The notes beneath the pieces are model-generated. The model was not told the origin of the DNA. It saw only the letters and a program-made list of their open reading frames with translations, and made no database searches. A DNA stretch of 31,763 nt from Zancudomyces culisetae (Eukaryota > Kickxellomycota > Harpellomycetes > Harpellales > Legeriomycetaceae): positions 1 through 31,763 of the forward strand of contig LSSK01000119.1 in assembly GCA_001969505.1 (NCBI GenBank). The letters are read 5' to 3'. How positions within the stretch are numbered: position 1 is the stretch's first letter; the number at the start of each line of letters is the position of its first letter. Shown piece by piece: positions 11,701 to 20,900 of this stretch. Position numbers and translations under genes: made by a program.

Positions 11701-11876
11701 CTAATATGTGTGTTATTACCACTATAATTACCACCCTCTTCTTCGCTATCTAGTATCGATATTTTTCGTTTATTTGTGCTTCGCACCACGTCCGTTGAAG
11801 GTGTACTCTTTTCTATGAAAACAAAATGTTGTGCTGGTCCTATTACTGATGTTCTATATTCATACCCTTTGTTCAT
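8742..11876 (-). CDS. DEDDh 3'-5' exonuclease, Gfd2/YDR514C type, with long N-terminus
   Basis: A single-exon protein of 1044 residues with an ATG at 11876. The catalytic domain lies at about residues 688-945. Motif I is 'SIDCEMWERNQNYLLEIGW' (D696, E698); 'RHYIIAEHYQLHN' and 'DYRDKFMYG' follow; motif II is 'ILGHDLRSDLQIL' (D828); 'GIVDTSVLF' follows; motif III is 'HNAGNDSVYVMKAF' (H928, D933). The HNAGND signature is characteristic of the fungal Gfd2/YDR514C family of RNase H-fold exonuclease-like proteins; all expected acidic residues and the His are present, so it may be active. Low-complexity Asn/Gly/Ser and acidic insertions sit between the motifs (about 717-740, 795-813, 844-864, 898-916). 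The first 680 residues have no recognised fold but contain SUMO-interaction-like strings (41-47, 342-348, 473-479) and a PCNA-box-like string at 147-154. The C-terminus is poly-Asn/Ser. The substrate is unknown. It is convergent with APL2, 210 bases apart. Confidence 0.82.
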   Translation of the reverse strand: MNKGYEYRTSVIGPAQHFVFIEKSTPSTDVVRSTNKRKISILDSEEEGGNYSGNNTHISAGNSDINSGGEFNLDSDINGGIRGGKRGLGREKSGKQSLSNGIKVGLHKKRNRMTGYESSNSSDHEQSIYQEKDQAQESLEMKNIITQQKLVTIFNRPFGRTSKTHRKVSSIIKHAHSNNHSDTGDYNNEYSDDIYGDWGDNRLDESRDFSRKSMEEVIKKTDYSGIIGKYKYSTKVEGSEENKDDINKSSNDSMFCEDKNRIFDSTSYTQGDSIQENQTAIDEITLESRILKESIGLAKVSEKLKESLDKITSGMNGSEQNKSASLMEMRVELAVQSGQGKIIDLTDDTEDIQREKDALAWQQLVSDDWEGNTSGMDGEKEMEGSAHWWESGNEWPNMRTDDAAKIERPVPVVVGPYATKRDRILAAGLASQDKNSVESKAAAALLQAEREKGDKRKSLSVNKDVTTTSGVEVIEIGEDKEEQKSVPVKTRRVIKEQEMLQNWCFVKEVEKSWMSTAEGKEYPFRATLTRLFYQYEIFKSILAQAQDDHQERKGEFGIGVERTTKKVGIVARLESIALVQQQLESEYQVKLPSVQPDILEQVELYDVKGLAVEKASKVITDNNSSSNTSAFGNIRRVVEIMNDKVKKTNKKLGRQERENSILRQIIGQWHKLAQLVGGNENKSKNQPQNVCLVSIDCEMWERNQNYLLEIGWAMYDKTKGAGDGSEDVYEEDGGDDDEKGAFLARHYIIAEHYQLHNSKYVGDYRDKFMYGKSVVAPLRTALRRLASDLSSIGNGCDEKNNENDSSSSSGSGNTRPLVVILGHDLRSDLQILKQHGIDLDVNMNGGMNGEYNNKENHNFNRNIRGIVDTSVLFMAVARSISQKSSLINILHHYNLINGDGNGNGIGNSNGNNGSSNESKDKPSLYYPHNAGNDSVYVMKAFLAMVRDISSSNTIGNENGKSGIPDYLGTPPMALTMDFSDISVTNDLLRKANPNSTSTSSTNTNHNPNTSNRNSINSNTNDDSFSSNVVKLNENMIKTLDELLL

Positions 11877-12588
11877 ATTTGTGCTATTTCACTATCCACA
11901 TTAAAGAAAATAATAAAGGTAAAAAACAAAAAAAACAAAACAGTATGAATGGACAGGCCCGAGGAAATATATACTATTACACTACTGCCTTTCGTTTCGC
12001 TTTTCTCTGTTCCCCGCGATTTTAGTATAGTCCGAAAGCTTTAAAAGCTGAGTATCTTTTCAGGTTGTGGTGTTAAATTGCAATTCAACTTTCTGCAAAG
12101 TTACGTTATGTACTAGCACTATAACAAAAACCTCTTTGATTTCTTTTCCTCAACTTAATTCGTGGTTTATCTGTTTCCACACCTTTAAGGGAAAAAATTT
12201 TCCACTAATAAAAAAATGAACCTGGGCTTTATTATTTTTCAAACACATCGATTTATTTCGTGTTTGATGTTGTCCTTTAGCATTTCGTTAGTTACACACA
12301 GAATCCACCAATCACACCTCCCCAGAGTTGTAGTATTTTTAGTAAACCACGTTCTCACCATCTCTCCCCGCTTATTTTTTTATTCTCTCAATTTTATTCT
12401 GCCTGGTATTCTGGTGTGTTTGGATAAACCATTGGAATTGAGCTTTATTAGAAATAATATTCATTTTCAAGAAAAACCAAGATCGATACCAAAAAGCACG
12501 GATGAGCAATAAGTGCAATGGCAAATAAAAAAATACGAAACTAAGAAAAGAGAAAGGTATACTAAAAAAAACCCCCAATCATGGCAAT
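11877..12588. other. Intergenic, no gene supported
   Basis: About 710 bases upstream of the exonuclease gene and downstream of the acyl-CoA synthetase gene, both minus. A plus-strand frame with ATG at 12216 (98 codons) is open but hydrophobic and motif-free, so I do not call it. The exonuclease promoter must lie at the left end. Confidence 0.55.
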
Positions 12589-14661
12589 TCAACTTTGTGC
12601 ATACATTTCTTCAATCTGTTTCTTATAATACTTTTGGACAAAGGCTCTTTTAATCTTCATTGTTGGTGTGAGTATACCATTAGTTGCAGAATCAAACGGC
12701 GTAGCTTCGATATGTATCTGTTCAACAATTTCATACCCATGCAACTTTGCTTCTCTAGAGGTCTTTATGATTTCTTGGTGTATTGCCTTGATTACCTTGT
12801 CGTTATTTACCAACTGCTCCAACGAAATTTTTTGTTGTTCATCCATGCTATTCTTTAATATTGATGTTGCAAATGGAATAAATGTTTCTGGGTCTGGAAC
12901 TACCACCGCTACCAAGTGGCTTTTGTATGAATCGCCATACACAAATGCCTGCATGATATATTGGTTTGTGCAAATCACATTCTCGACTTTCTCTGGTGCT
13001 ACATATTTACCCTGAGATAGCTTTAGTATATTCTTGAGCCGATCAATTATTGAGATGCTTCCATCTGCATTGAATTGAGCAATGTCCCCTGTTGCTAACC
13101 AGCCATCACCAACCAGTGTCTCATCGGTCTTCTCCTTATCTTTTAAGTACCCACTAAACACGAGCGGTGATCTAACATGCAACTCACCTCGTGGGTATGG
13201 TTTATCAGTGCTTAGATAGTCCATACTCGGAACATCAACAAGTTTTACTTCAGTCGTTAGAAGTGGCGCACCAACGTTTCCTGTCGTTGGATCGTCGATT
13301 TTCTGCAATGAAATTAGCGAACTGGTTTCTGTCATCCCTGTTCCATTCGCTATAGGTGATATTAGTGCTACTCTCAGGACCTCGAGGACATTTGGCATAA
13401 TTGGTGCTCCACCAGATAGTATCACTTCAACTCTTTTACTAAGTATTGCTTTTGTTTTGTTGAATAGTATCCTATCCCATAAGGCATGTTGGTACCCACC
13501 ACCACTTCTTAAAACTGCGATTTTATCACTAAATGCTTTTCTAGAAATCATACCCTTAAGTCCTGGCGCATTAATGGTAGCTGCGATGATTTTATCGTAT
13601 ATTCTGTTCAAAACCCGGGGAACAGAGCATATAACGGTAGGTTGTAGTGCTTGGCAATCAATTATCAGTCTTGACACATCCCCAGTAAAGTATCCTATTG
13701 TTCCCTGTACCATTGTTGCCGCGTTTTCTGCTTGCCTTCCAAATGCATGTGCCAGCGGCAAGTAGGAGAAATAGACAAATGGGTTTGGTCTCCTGTCAAC
13801 TTGGTGAAAGGCCTTGGCTACAGCAGTATACTGCTCGTGAGTAGAAAGCGCACCCTTGGGTGTTCCAGTGGTTCCTGATGTGTAGCATATTGTGTACAAG
13901 TCACTTGGCTTTGGTGGAAAGTGTGGAATAGGATTGTTTTCACCTATTTTTTCCAGCTCGCCAAGGTCATATAGTTCGATATTTTTTTCTTGTGCCCATT
14001 TTTTTAAAATTGAGGCTGGGCTAATACCAGTAGCAGGCAGTGAATGTGAGGATGAAGCAAGCTCTTTTTTTTTGTGATCGAGTTGATCTAGTGGGTCTAA
14101 TGATACTATGGCTCTTATGTTTGGTATCTTATCCGCGGCCCTTAGGAGGTTCGCAACTTTATCTAGGCTGCAGAATATCATTGGTGTTTCACTGTGATTG
14201 ATAATGTACTCCATTTCGGATGGAGCACATGTGTCAAACAGTGATACAGTACACAAGCCCTGAGATAGAACAGCATACTCAGTCATTTTCCATTCTGGTC
14301 GGTTGATTGCATAAATACAGACAGGCCAGTCTCTCTTGAGATTTGTTTCTGCTGGATGTGTTTTTTTATACAGCCATATTATACCACTTCCAATATTTGA
14401 AATTCTTGTAGCAGTCTCTTTGTAGGTATAAAACTTGTATTCACCGTATGAATTCGACTCTACATCAAAGGGTCTATATCCTAAGTAGGGTGTATCAGGT
14501 GCAAGTTTAACAGAGTTCCAAAACATGTCATAAACAGTTTTGACTTCAGGATAGTACTCAACATCGGGCGGGTTTCGGTCCTGAAGACACCGGATCACAT
14601 ATGATTCGCCTTCAACTTTGGGGCCTGGAACAATATACGATTTTTGATTCACGTGTGTCAT
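12589..14661 (-). CDS. FAA2: Long-chain acyl-CoA synthetase (Faa2-like)
   Basis: A 690-residue, single-exon member of the adenylate-forming family that activates fatty acids to acyl-CoA with ATP and CoA. Visible motifs: the P-loop 'YTSGTTGTPKG' (260-270); 'LPLAHAFGRQ' (301-310); 'SVPRVLNRIYDKI' (346-358); 'GTGMTETSS' (440-448); and the fatty acyl-CoA synthetase signature, which runs from 'GWLATGD' (520-526) to 'GKYVAPEKVE' (551-560) and includes 'IIDRLKNILKLSQ' (538-550). 'TPTMKIKR' (665-672) carries the likely catalytic Lys. Length, a soluble N-terminus without a membrane anchor, and the 'LGYRPF' and 'NIGSGI' blocks fit Faa2-like peroxisomal/medium-to-long-chain enzymes better than Faa1/Faa4, but the subtype is uncertain. 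The C-terminus is AQS, so no PTS1 is seen, and no PTS2 is evident at the N-terminus. The Tyr usual in the YGxTE motif is Thr here. Confidence 0.87.
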   Translation of the reverse strand: MTHVNQKSYIVPGPKVEGESYVIRCLQDRNPPDVEYYPEVKTVYDMFWNSVKLAPDTPYLGYRPFDVESNSYGEYKFYTYKETATRISNIGSGIIWLYKKTHPAETNLKRDWPVCIYAINRPEWKMTEYAVLSQGLCTVSLFDTCAPSEMEYIINHSETPMIFCSLDKVANLLRAADKIPNIRAIVSLDPLDQLDHKKKELASSSHSLPATGISPASILKKWAQEKNIELYDLGELEKIGENNPIPHFPPKPSDLYTICYTSGTTGTPKGALSTHEQYTAVAKAFHQVDRRPNPFVYFSYLPLAHAFGRQAENAATMVQGTIGYFTGDVSRLIIDCQALQPTVICSVPRVLNRIYDKIIAATINAPGLKGMISRKAFSDKIAVLRSGGGYQHALWDRILFNKTKAILSKRVEVILSGGAPIMPNVLEVLRVALISPIANGTGMTETSSLISLQKIDDPTTGNVGAPLLTTEVKLVDVPSMDYLSTDKPYPRGELHVRSPLVFSGYLKDKEKTDETLVGDGWLATGDIAQFNADGSISIIDRLKNILKLSQGKYVAPEKVENVICTNQYIMQAFVYGDSYKSHLVAVVVPDPETFIPFATSILKNSMDEQQKISLEQLVNNDKVIKAIHQEIIKTSREAKLHGYEIVEQIHIEATPFDSATNGILTPTMKIKRAFVQKYYKKQIEEMYAQS

Positions 14662-15817
14662 TATCGTGAAGCGTTTATACTAGCTCTTTTTGTTTTTTCG
14701 TTTTTTCGTTTTTTTTTTTTTGTGATAGTGATATTTGTGGCGATCTTAACGTTGAGCTGGTGTGCTATTCCTTCGACTGTTTTTTCTCCTTTTTATATAT
14801 GGAGTAAAATGTATTAGAGTCTGAAGGTAGTAAATGAAATATTAATTTGTATCCAAACTGGAGTATTATTGCTGGTTTGAAAAAGCAGGAAATATGATGG
14901 AGTTTGCAATCACTCAACTAATCTTTATATTCAACAAAAAATTTAAAAAATTTAAAAACTCGCTAAACCAAAAACATCAAACCTGAAACACGCCAAAAAC
15001 AATACAAGATAATTCTAACTGTCCTGGTAAAACCTGTATTTGACTGAATGCAGAAGTAGGGGTAGCCACTCTGTATGTTCTTCCGAAAATAGCAAGATGT
15101 TTCTAAAGAAAACTGGTTATACAAATAGTTGCATATTTTAAGTCCTAACCAATTTTGGAAACACGGAAAATGGATACTGGACTTGAAACAATACAGCACT
15201 GATCGCTCTTCCCATGTGATATGCTCAAAAAATAAGAAAATGGTACGTCTAATTAACAGTGCAAGTGTTGTGGGGAGACGTTTTTGTGAAAAATGTGTTA
15301 GTTTGCTCACTAGAACCATACAGTACCAACTCCGATGTAGGTTATGGAGTTTATCCCATATCAGGTACACTTTAAAAGCGTATATACTTCAACAGGTCTA
15401 AAAGTAAGACTGGGAGGATAACTAAAACATACCAACCCTGTAATAGACTCAAATCACTTATAGTAGTGAGGCTAGTGTAGTCATCGCTTAATTAAGAGCT
15501 TTCACCAATAGCGATTGACTTTCTTGCTTATCATGAATTATCACGTTTTTGGTCAGGGTATCCTGTACCAAATTGAGAGAACGCTATAAACTCTAACTGT
15601 AACCAAATCAAAAAAAAAAGAAGTGAAACTAGGATCAAGTATGATATGTTAGTTCCTCTTAATGTTGATCGTTGTTTAATGTCTACATCAATATATTGTG
15701 GTAGTTCAATAGCATATAGTACGTGAAATGATATAGTATAGTGACAAAAGAAAAAAAGGTCTAATAAGAAATATCTCGTTCTTTCAAAAACGCCGATAGC
15801 CCACATCAAGAATGCTT
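14662..15817. other. Intergenic, no gene supported
   Basis: About 1.15 kb between the acyl-CoA synthetase start and the glutaredoxin stop. Overlapping opposite-strand frames at 14963-15370 (-) and 15129-15401 (+), and one at 15531-15809 (-), show no motif. The first 60 bases are T-rich, probably the 5' leader of the acyl-CoA synthetase gene. Confidence 0.55.
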
Positions 15818-16123
15818 TTATTTAGAGTTATAAAGCCCACTAAATTCTCCATTAGATATTTTTTGAAGCAACGAGTCGCAACCACCTATGTGGGTAGAGT
15901 TGACAAAAATATTTGGAACCGTTTTCTGCTTTGTTAGGTTAAACAATTCCTCCTGGATTTTTTCCCCGTCCGATTCTAGATCCAATTCCATAGTCTTGAA
16001 GTTTACGTTCAACTTTGATATCTCTGATTTTGCTCGAGCGCAATATGGACAATAGGACTTGGAAAACACCATGATCTTGTTGGTATTAACAAGCGACTTT
16101 ACTAATTTAGAAATTTGTGACAT
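15818..16123 (-). CDS. GRX1: Dithiol glutaredoxin
   Basis: A 101-residue class I glutaredoxin of the cytosolic/mitochondrial Grx1/Grx2 kind, which reduces disulfides and protein-glutathione mixed disulfides. The active site is 'SKSYCPYCARAK' (C25, C28), a dithiol CPYC centre; the cis-proline loop is 'TVPNIFVN' (68-75); the GSH-binding 'HIGGCDSLLQ' follows (78-87). Length and motif spacing match the family (S. cerevisiae Grx1 has 110 residues). The start chosen is the first ATG in the frame, at 16123, which leaves the usual short helix before the first strand. The frame stays open for 26 more codons upstream without an ATG, so a spliced N-terminal extension (for example a mitochondrial targeting sequence, as in Grx2) is possible. 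The gene is divergent from NTR2. Confidence 0.88.
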   Translation of the reverse strand: MSQISKLVKSLVNTNKIMVFSKSYCPYCARAKSEISKLNVNFKTMELDLESDGEKIQEELFNLTKQKTVPNIFVNSTHIGGCDSLLQKISNGEFSGLYNSK

Positions 16124-16567
16124 TTCCGGTTCTTTTATCACTTCGGACGTTTGATGTAATATTTCAAGCTTCCTTTCCTTAGGGTCGAATCTACTTGATT
16201 GTTAGAGTATAGTAAATGTAATAAAGGAGCAAACAGTTGCCACAAAAAAAAAGTCAAAAGGAATGAAAAAATGCGATGATTAAGATTTGAGAAAGTGCAA
16301 AAGAGGGCAAAGTATTTCATTTTAATGGTTTGATGACTAATTCCACGATGAAAATTATAATTTTATTTCTGCTTGGTTATAACTGGCCGTCAAGAATCAG
16401 AGCTTAGTTGGAGTAATGAATTCATTAAACAACGCAAAAAAAAAGAGACTAAGGTCATCGCAAAAATAATCTATAGTTAAAAGGTTTAACGGATGCCAAA
16501 TGCCGAGTAATAGAGAGCTGGACGTCGACATGCTGTTTTAGATAAAAGTACATTAGAAATAAAAAAG
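16124..16567. other. Divergent promoter region GRX1/NTR2 with upstream ORF
   Basis: 444 bases separate the divergent starts of the glutaredoxin and NTR2. On the minus strand an ATG at 16320 opens a 60-codon frame ending at 16138, only 14 bases before the glutaredoxin ATG and in another frame. If the transcript starts upstream of 16320 this would be a regulatory uORF. No clear TATA box is seen. Confidence 0.5.
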
Positions 16568-17818
16568 ATGTTTAAAAAAAGGTCAAAGGCAAGAAATATC
16601 AGGCAGCCGCTGAGTATTCATTCTCACGAAGAAGGTAATACTATTTTGTATGCATTAAAAGAGGATATAAAAAAAAAAGGTTTGGTGAGATATTAAAATT
16701 TTATTCGATAAAATTCAATAGATGAGATAAAAATTGTTAGGCGGGAAGCACTCACCGGAAAAAAACCCGGAGACGCGACCAATGAATTTGAAAAGGTAAA
16801 CACTCCAAAATCGACAACCGAAGCAAATCAGGAAGAGGAAGACCAGATAGAAAACGCCATTAGCGACATACAGCTGGAAGAACCTGATCAGAGAAACGAT
16901 GGAGAGTCGGAGCCCGTTTTGTACAAAACAGTAGATACCAAATCCTCTGAGATTACAGGAATTTTGAGTTTAGAGGAGATTGAACGAATCAAGAAAAAAC
17001 GCGCAGAATTGGGGCGTATCAACCAGGAACACGACGAATATTTAGACTACATACCGTTGAATGATGAAACCGCTGATAAAACGAAAGAAGGAGCTTCGGG
17101 GGTTAACGCAAGGATATACGATGTTGATTACAATAATGATGACATGGAGGTAGAGTACAACAGTGATCTTGAAGATGGTACAATTGAAACCTCGAGTATA
17201 AAAAGGCAAAAAATACCAGTAAATGACCTTGGTGAAAGAGGTGTAGGGGAGGGGCTCAAAAAATTACAAAAGGGAGATGTAAGGGCAGATATATCAATTG
17301 TAGAACAAATCAATAGCGAAGATGATATTATGAGTGAATGGGAATATTCGAGGATTATGGGGTCGGGAATTAATATTGATACAAACTATTTCGCATCTAA
17401 AGTGCCAAAAATTCAACCAACCCACAAGCCAAAAATACAAAAGAGCGAGGTTGTTAATATCTTTGAGGCCACTGCGCAATCAAGCGATAAAGACGAGGAT
17501 ATGGCTGAAGATGACAATATCAATGGTTACGGCTATGGTGGTAGTGGCAGTGGTGATGCAAATGCTAGTCTAGGCAAACTTGCAGAATTAGGTGATCCTG
17601 AGGAATTATCCAAACTTATTGACGACTCGCTGGCCACACAAGAATCAAAAATTCAAAATTACACAGAGGAACTTGAAATTGTTAATAATGAAATAGATGA
17701 AATCGACTACAACATAGAAAGCGTTGAGAAAGACATAGAAAAGGCAAGGGAGTATCTAGAGTATTTTGAAAACCTACAAGCACAAATACAACAGGATGAT
17801 CTAATTGAAAATTACTAA
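16568..17818 (+). CDS. NTR2: Ntr2-like spliceosome disassembly factor (2 exons)
   Basis: Exon 1 is 16568-16634 and exon 2 is 16722-17818; the 87-nt intron has a GTAATA donor and an ATAG acceptor, phase 1. The joined protein is 387 residues (S. cerevisiae Ntr2 has 322). Ntr2 joins Ntr1 and the helicase Prp43 in the complex that takes apart the post-splicing lariat spliceosome. Recognition rests on the layout: a short basic N-terminus ('MFKKRSKARNIRQPLSIH'), a phospho-like acidic linker, a 'ITGILSLEEIERIKKKRAEL' helix, the conserved 'MSEWEYSRIMGSGI' (about 226-239, the EWE...GxGI element), and a C-terminal coiled coil (about 318-387). Without the first exon the ORF would appear to open only at a non-ATG codon. 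The Gly/Ser/acidic stretch at about 285-305 is low complexity. Sequence conservation in this family is weak, so the assignment is good but not certain. It is convergent with SLX4, 129 bases apart. Confidence 0.75.
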
Positions 17819-17947
17819 TGGGTCAACAAGAGTGCGGTAAAGTACATAATAACAATTTTTCTGTTGTAAACTAATAAACGTAACCTCGATCTAGTCAATG
17901 AATAAAATGCCCTAATCATCACAGTACAATATATATCTGTAAATACT

Positions 17948-20900
17948 TTAAAATACTGGTGGTGGTATGTGTATTTCGATTAAACTATTGCTGAATAACT
18001 TCGTTCTTTTATAAAAATAATAACCTGAGTGAAAGATTACCTGAGAATCTAGAAATGAAGAGATTTTATTTTTGTTGTATTTTTCGTTTTCTTTACAAGC
18101 ATGTTTGGTCTTGTCCAACAATTGAGCGATGCTTATAGGTTTATACAACAAAATGTTTGAATAAAGTTCAGAGTCATTTTCGATTAGATTATACAGCTCC
18201 TTGGTTTCCGATGAGGAAATACAGTTTCCTTTGGTAAAATTGGAGCCGATTTTTTCGTAATGTGGATTCTGGTAGCTGTGACTCTCGGCTTGTTTACCAT
18301 AATACCCAACGCTGCGATGGGTGGGATTTAGAGTACGCCATATTTTGGTTAGTTGGTGAGCTAGTAATCGCTTGGATGTATTCGTTCGAAGTCCATAATC
18401 TGCTCCGAGTTTCTATAATTTCAATGTTATTAGTTTTCTCTCGAGTTGTAAATAAAATCTTGGGTTTCATTTTATATTAACTGTTTCATCCTGTTAACAG
18501 TAACAATCTACAAAATAACTAATAGTAATAAACACAAAAGAAAAATGAGGGGGGAACGAAGTACCTTTAGCTGCTCGAATGTCATTGACAGATAATCTGG
18601 CTCATCTTTTGGACTCGTAGAAGGCTGCCCTTTTTTGTTGTCGGAGTTTTCAGGCTGTATTCCATTTTGAATATTTGAACCGTTGCTTAAGGAAGGCGAA
18701 CGATGTATGTAGCTGCTATTGTATTGGTTCCAGCTTGGTTCGAGATGAGTGCCAGCGGCAACTACATTGTCAAGTTCCTGTATTGCCAATGGGGGCGAAG
18801 AAGGTAGAATGAGAGAGACTGGTGGTGTTGGTGATGGCAATGGTGGTGGTGGTGATGGCAATGGTGATGGTGGTGATGGCATTGGTGGTGTTTGTGATAA
18901 AAGTAACGCACTACTCAACTCAATATGTGGTGGTTTTTGGTGGGTTTTATCGGATCCACAACAACTACCACCTGTATTGCTCTTCTTTGAATCCACAACA
19001 CTATCAAACAGTGCATCTTTTAGGTTATCTGGATCTTCTGCAATGTTCGTGTTGTTTTCACGGCCATCTAAATCGTAAAAACCCGTCCACTTTGGTTTCT
19101 TTCTCTTATCTTCCACCAAATTCACCTCGCTTCCTATATCATTACTACACCAATGCTGTTCACCCACAGCGGAATTATTTAAAGTATTTCTTTCCATTTG
19201 TCTTCTCTTGGTCCGGCGCATTGCTCTATTAAGCTCATCTTTGTATTTTAATAATAGATTTTCGAGTTTTTTAGAATATTTTGCTGTTATACATTCATCT
19301 AGCTCTGAATCACTCTCGCCATGAGAATCTGTTTCACACGCTGACCTTTGTAGGGCACATTTCAGTCTCTCCAAATAAACACTCAAGTCATCTACTTTAC
19401 CCCGCTTTCTACCTTTCTATCTATACAAATTATTAGCAACATTAATCAAAGTAGACAATACATTGTCAGTTAACATTGACCATATTGATATTATTTCACA
19501 CTTTATGTGGGCAATAAAATTTCAAGCAAAAGTATAAAAAAACATAGTAATTGTTGATTCTTTACCTCCTTCTTATACATTTTGAATATTGGTGTATATA
19601 ATACATCATTGGATACATCACTACTGATTGACGCCAGTGTAAATAAATTATCTGTGTTTTCCCTACACCGAGGTTCGGAATTCATCACCATATTTCTTTC
19701 TCCATTCCACATCTCTCCACCTTTTCCCACTCCTTTTCCCACTCCTTTTCCCACTCCTTTTCCCACTCCTTCTCCCACTCCTTCGTCTTCATCATTGTCT
19801 TCATCATCTAGTACTGTTACCTTTTTATATACATTTTCGGTATTGTACTCGACTCTAAAGTCCGAGTCTAGTTCTGATCTGCTATCAGACATACTATCTC
19901 CAGCCTTAAATACCTGTAAAGCAGTTGCTCTTTGTTTCAGATAGTCTATACCCTGTTCAGGCGCCATCAGTTCTGTTACAACTTGTCTTTCACTACTCGT
20001 ACCACTTTTGTTGGGCTTGCCTCCTTGGAAGGCAATTTTTTGCTTGTAGCGCTGTTTTCCTAGTACTTCAAACACGGATCTCGTTCCTCTACTCCCAATA
20101 TCAGATGAACTAGACATTTTCTTGCTCTTCCCACTAATTTTGCCACTCTCGCACAACTCCAAATATGAACTGTCTCCGCTTTCTTGAACACTTAATGATG
20201 CTGATAGCGCCAACCCAATTTGGTATTCTTCATCTAGTTCTAGAGGTAGTTTATCGCTTCTCCTTCTTGAACTCACTCCCGATTTCGATTCTCTTTTACT
20301 TTTTTGCTTCACTGGTTTCCAAAAATCGCTTTGAAAGTCATCCTGAAAATCACATCTACCTTTACTCGCAATCTGCATGTTACCATTCTTAGCCCTCCCT
20401 GATTTCCCGTTTATACCGCTTTCCAGTTCTGACCCCAAGGGGCTTTTCACATCGCCAAGCTCCGATATACCACAAGGATTCACATATGTCGCCTCATTTG
20501 TCAGTGGTGCATCTTCTTGAGTGCTTGTGTAGTTTTCTTTGGTAAAATACACGGTCTTCTCGATGGAACCTTTTTTTTTCCTTTGTATTAGCTGATTATC
20601 TTTATAGAATACAGCCATACCTAACCTTATATATTTATGTTTGACCAAAGCTCTGAAAACTTTGCTTATGTCAACTTGTGCCTTTTCTATGCATATTACC
20701 ATGTGCCTTGCCTTGTCGTGACCGTCCATATCTCTCTTCGTACCATCTGATGCGCCAAAATTACCTTGGNNNNNNNNNNNNNNNNNNNNNNNNNNNNNNN
20801 NNNNNNNNNNNNNNNNNNNNNNNNNNNNNNNNNNNNNNNNNNNNNNNNNNNNNNNNNNNNNNNNNNNNNNNNNNNNNNNNNNNNNNNNNNNNNNNNNNNN

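Noticed and set aside
12216-12512. Plus-strand ORF of 98 codons with hydrophobic content
   Set aside because: ATG is present, but the frame lies between two minus-strand genes and has no motif or clean membrane-domain pattern; not enough to call.
14963-15401. Opposite-strand overlapping ORFs
   Set aside because: Mutual shadows in noncoding DNA; the plus frame opens at a non-ATG codon and no family is recognised.
18262-18480. Plus-strand ORF of 72 codons
   Set aside because: Antisense to the SLX4 exon 3 and intron 2.
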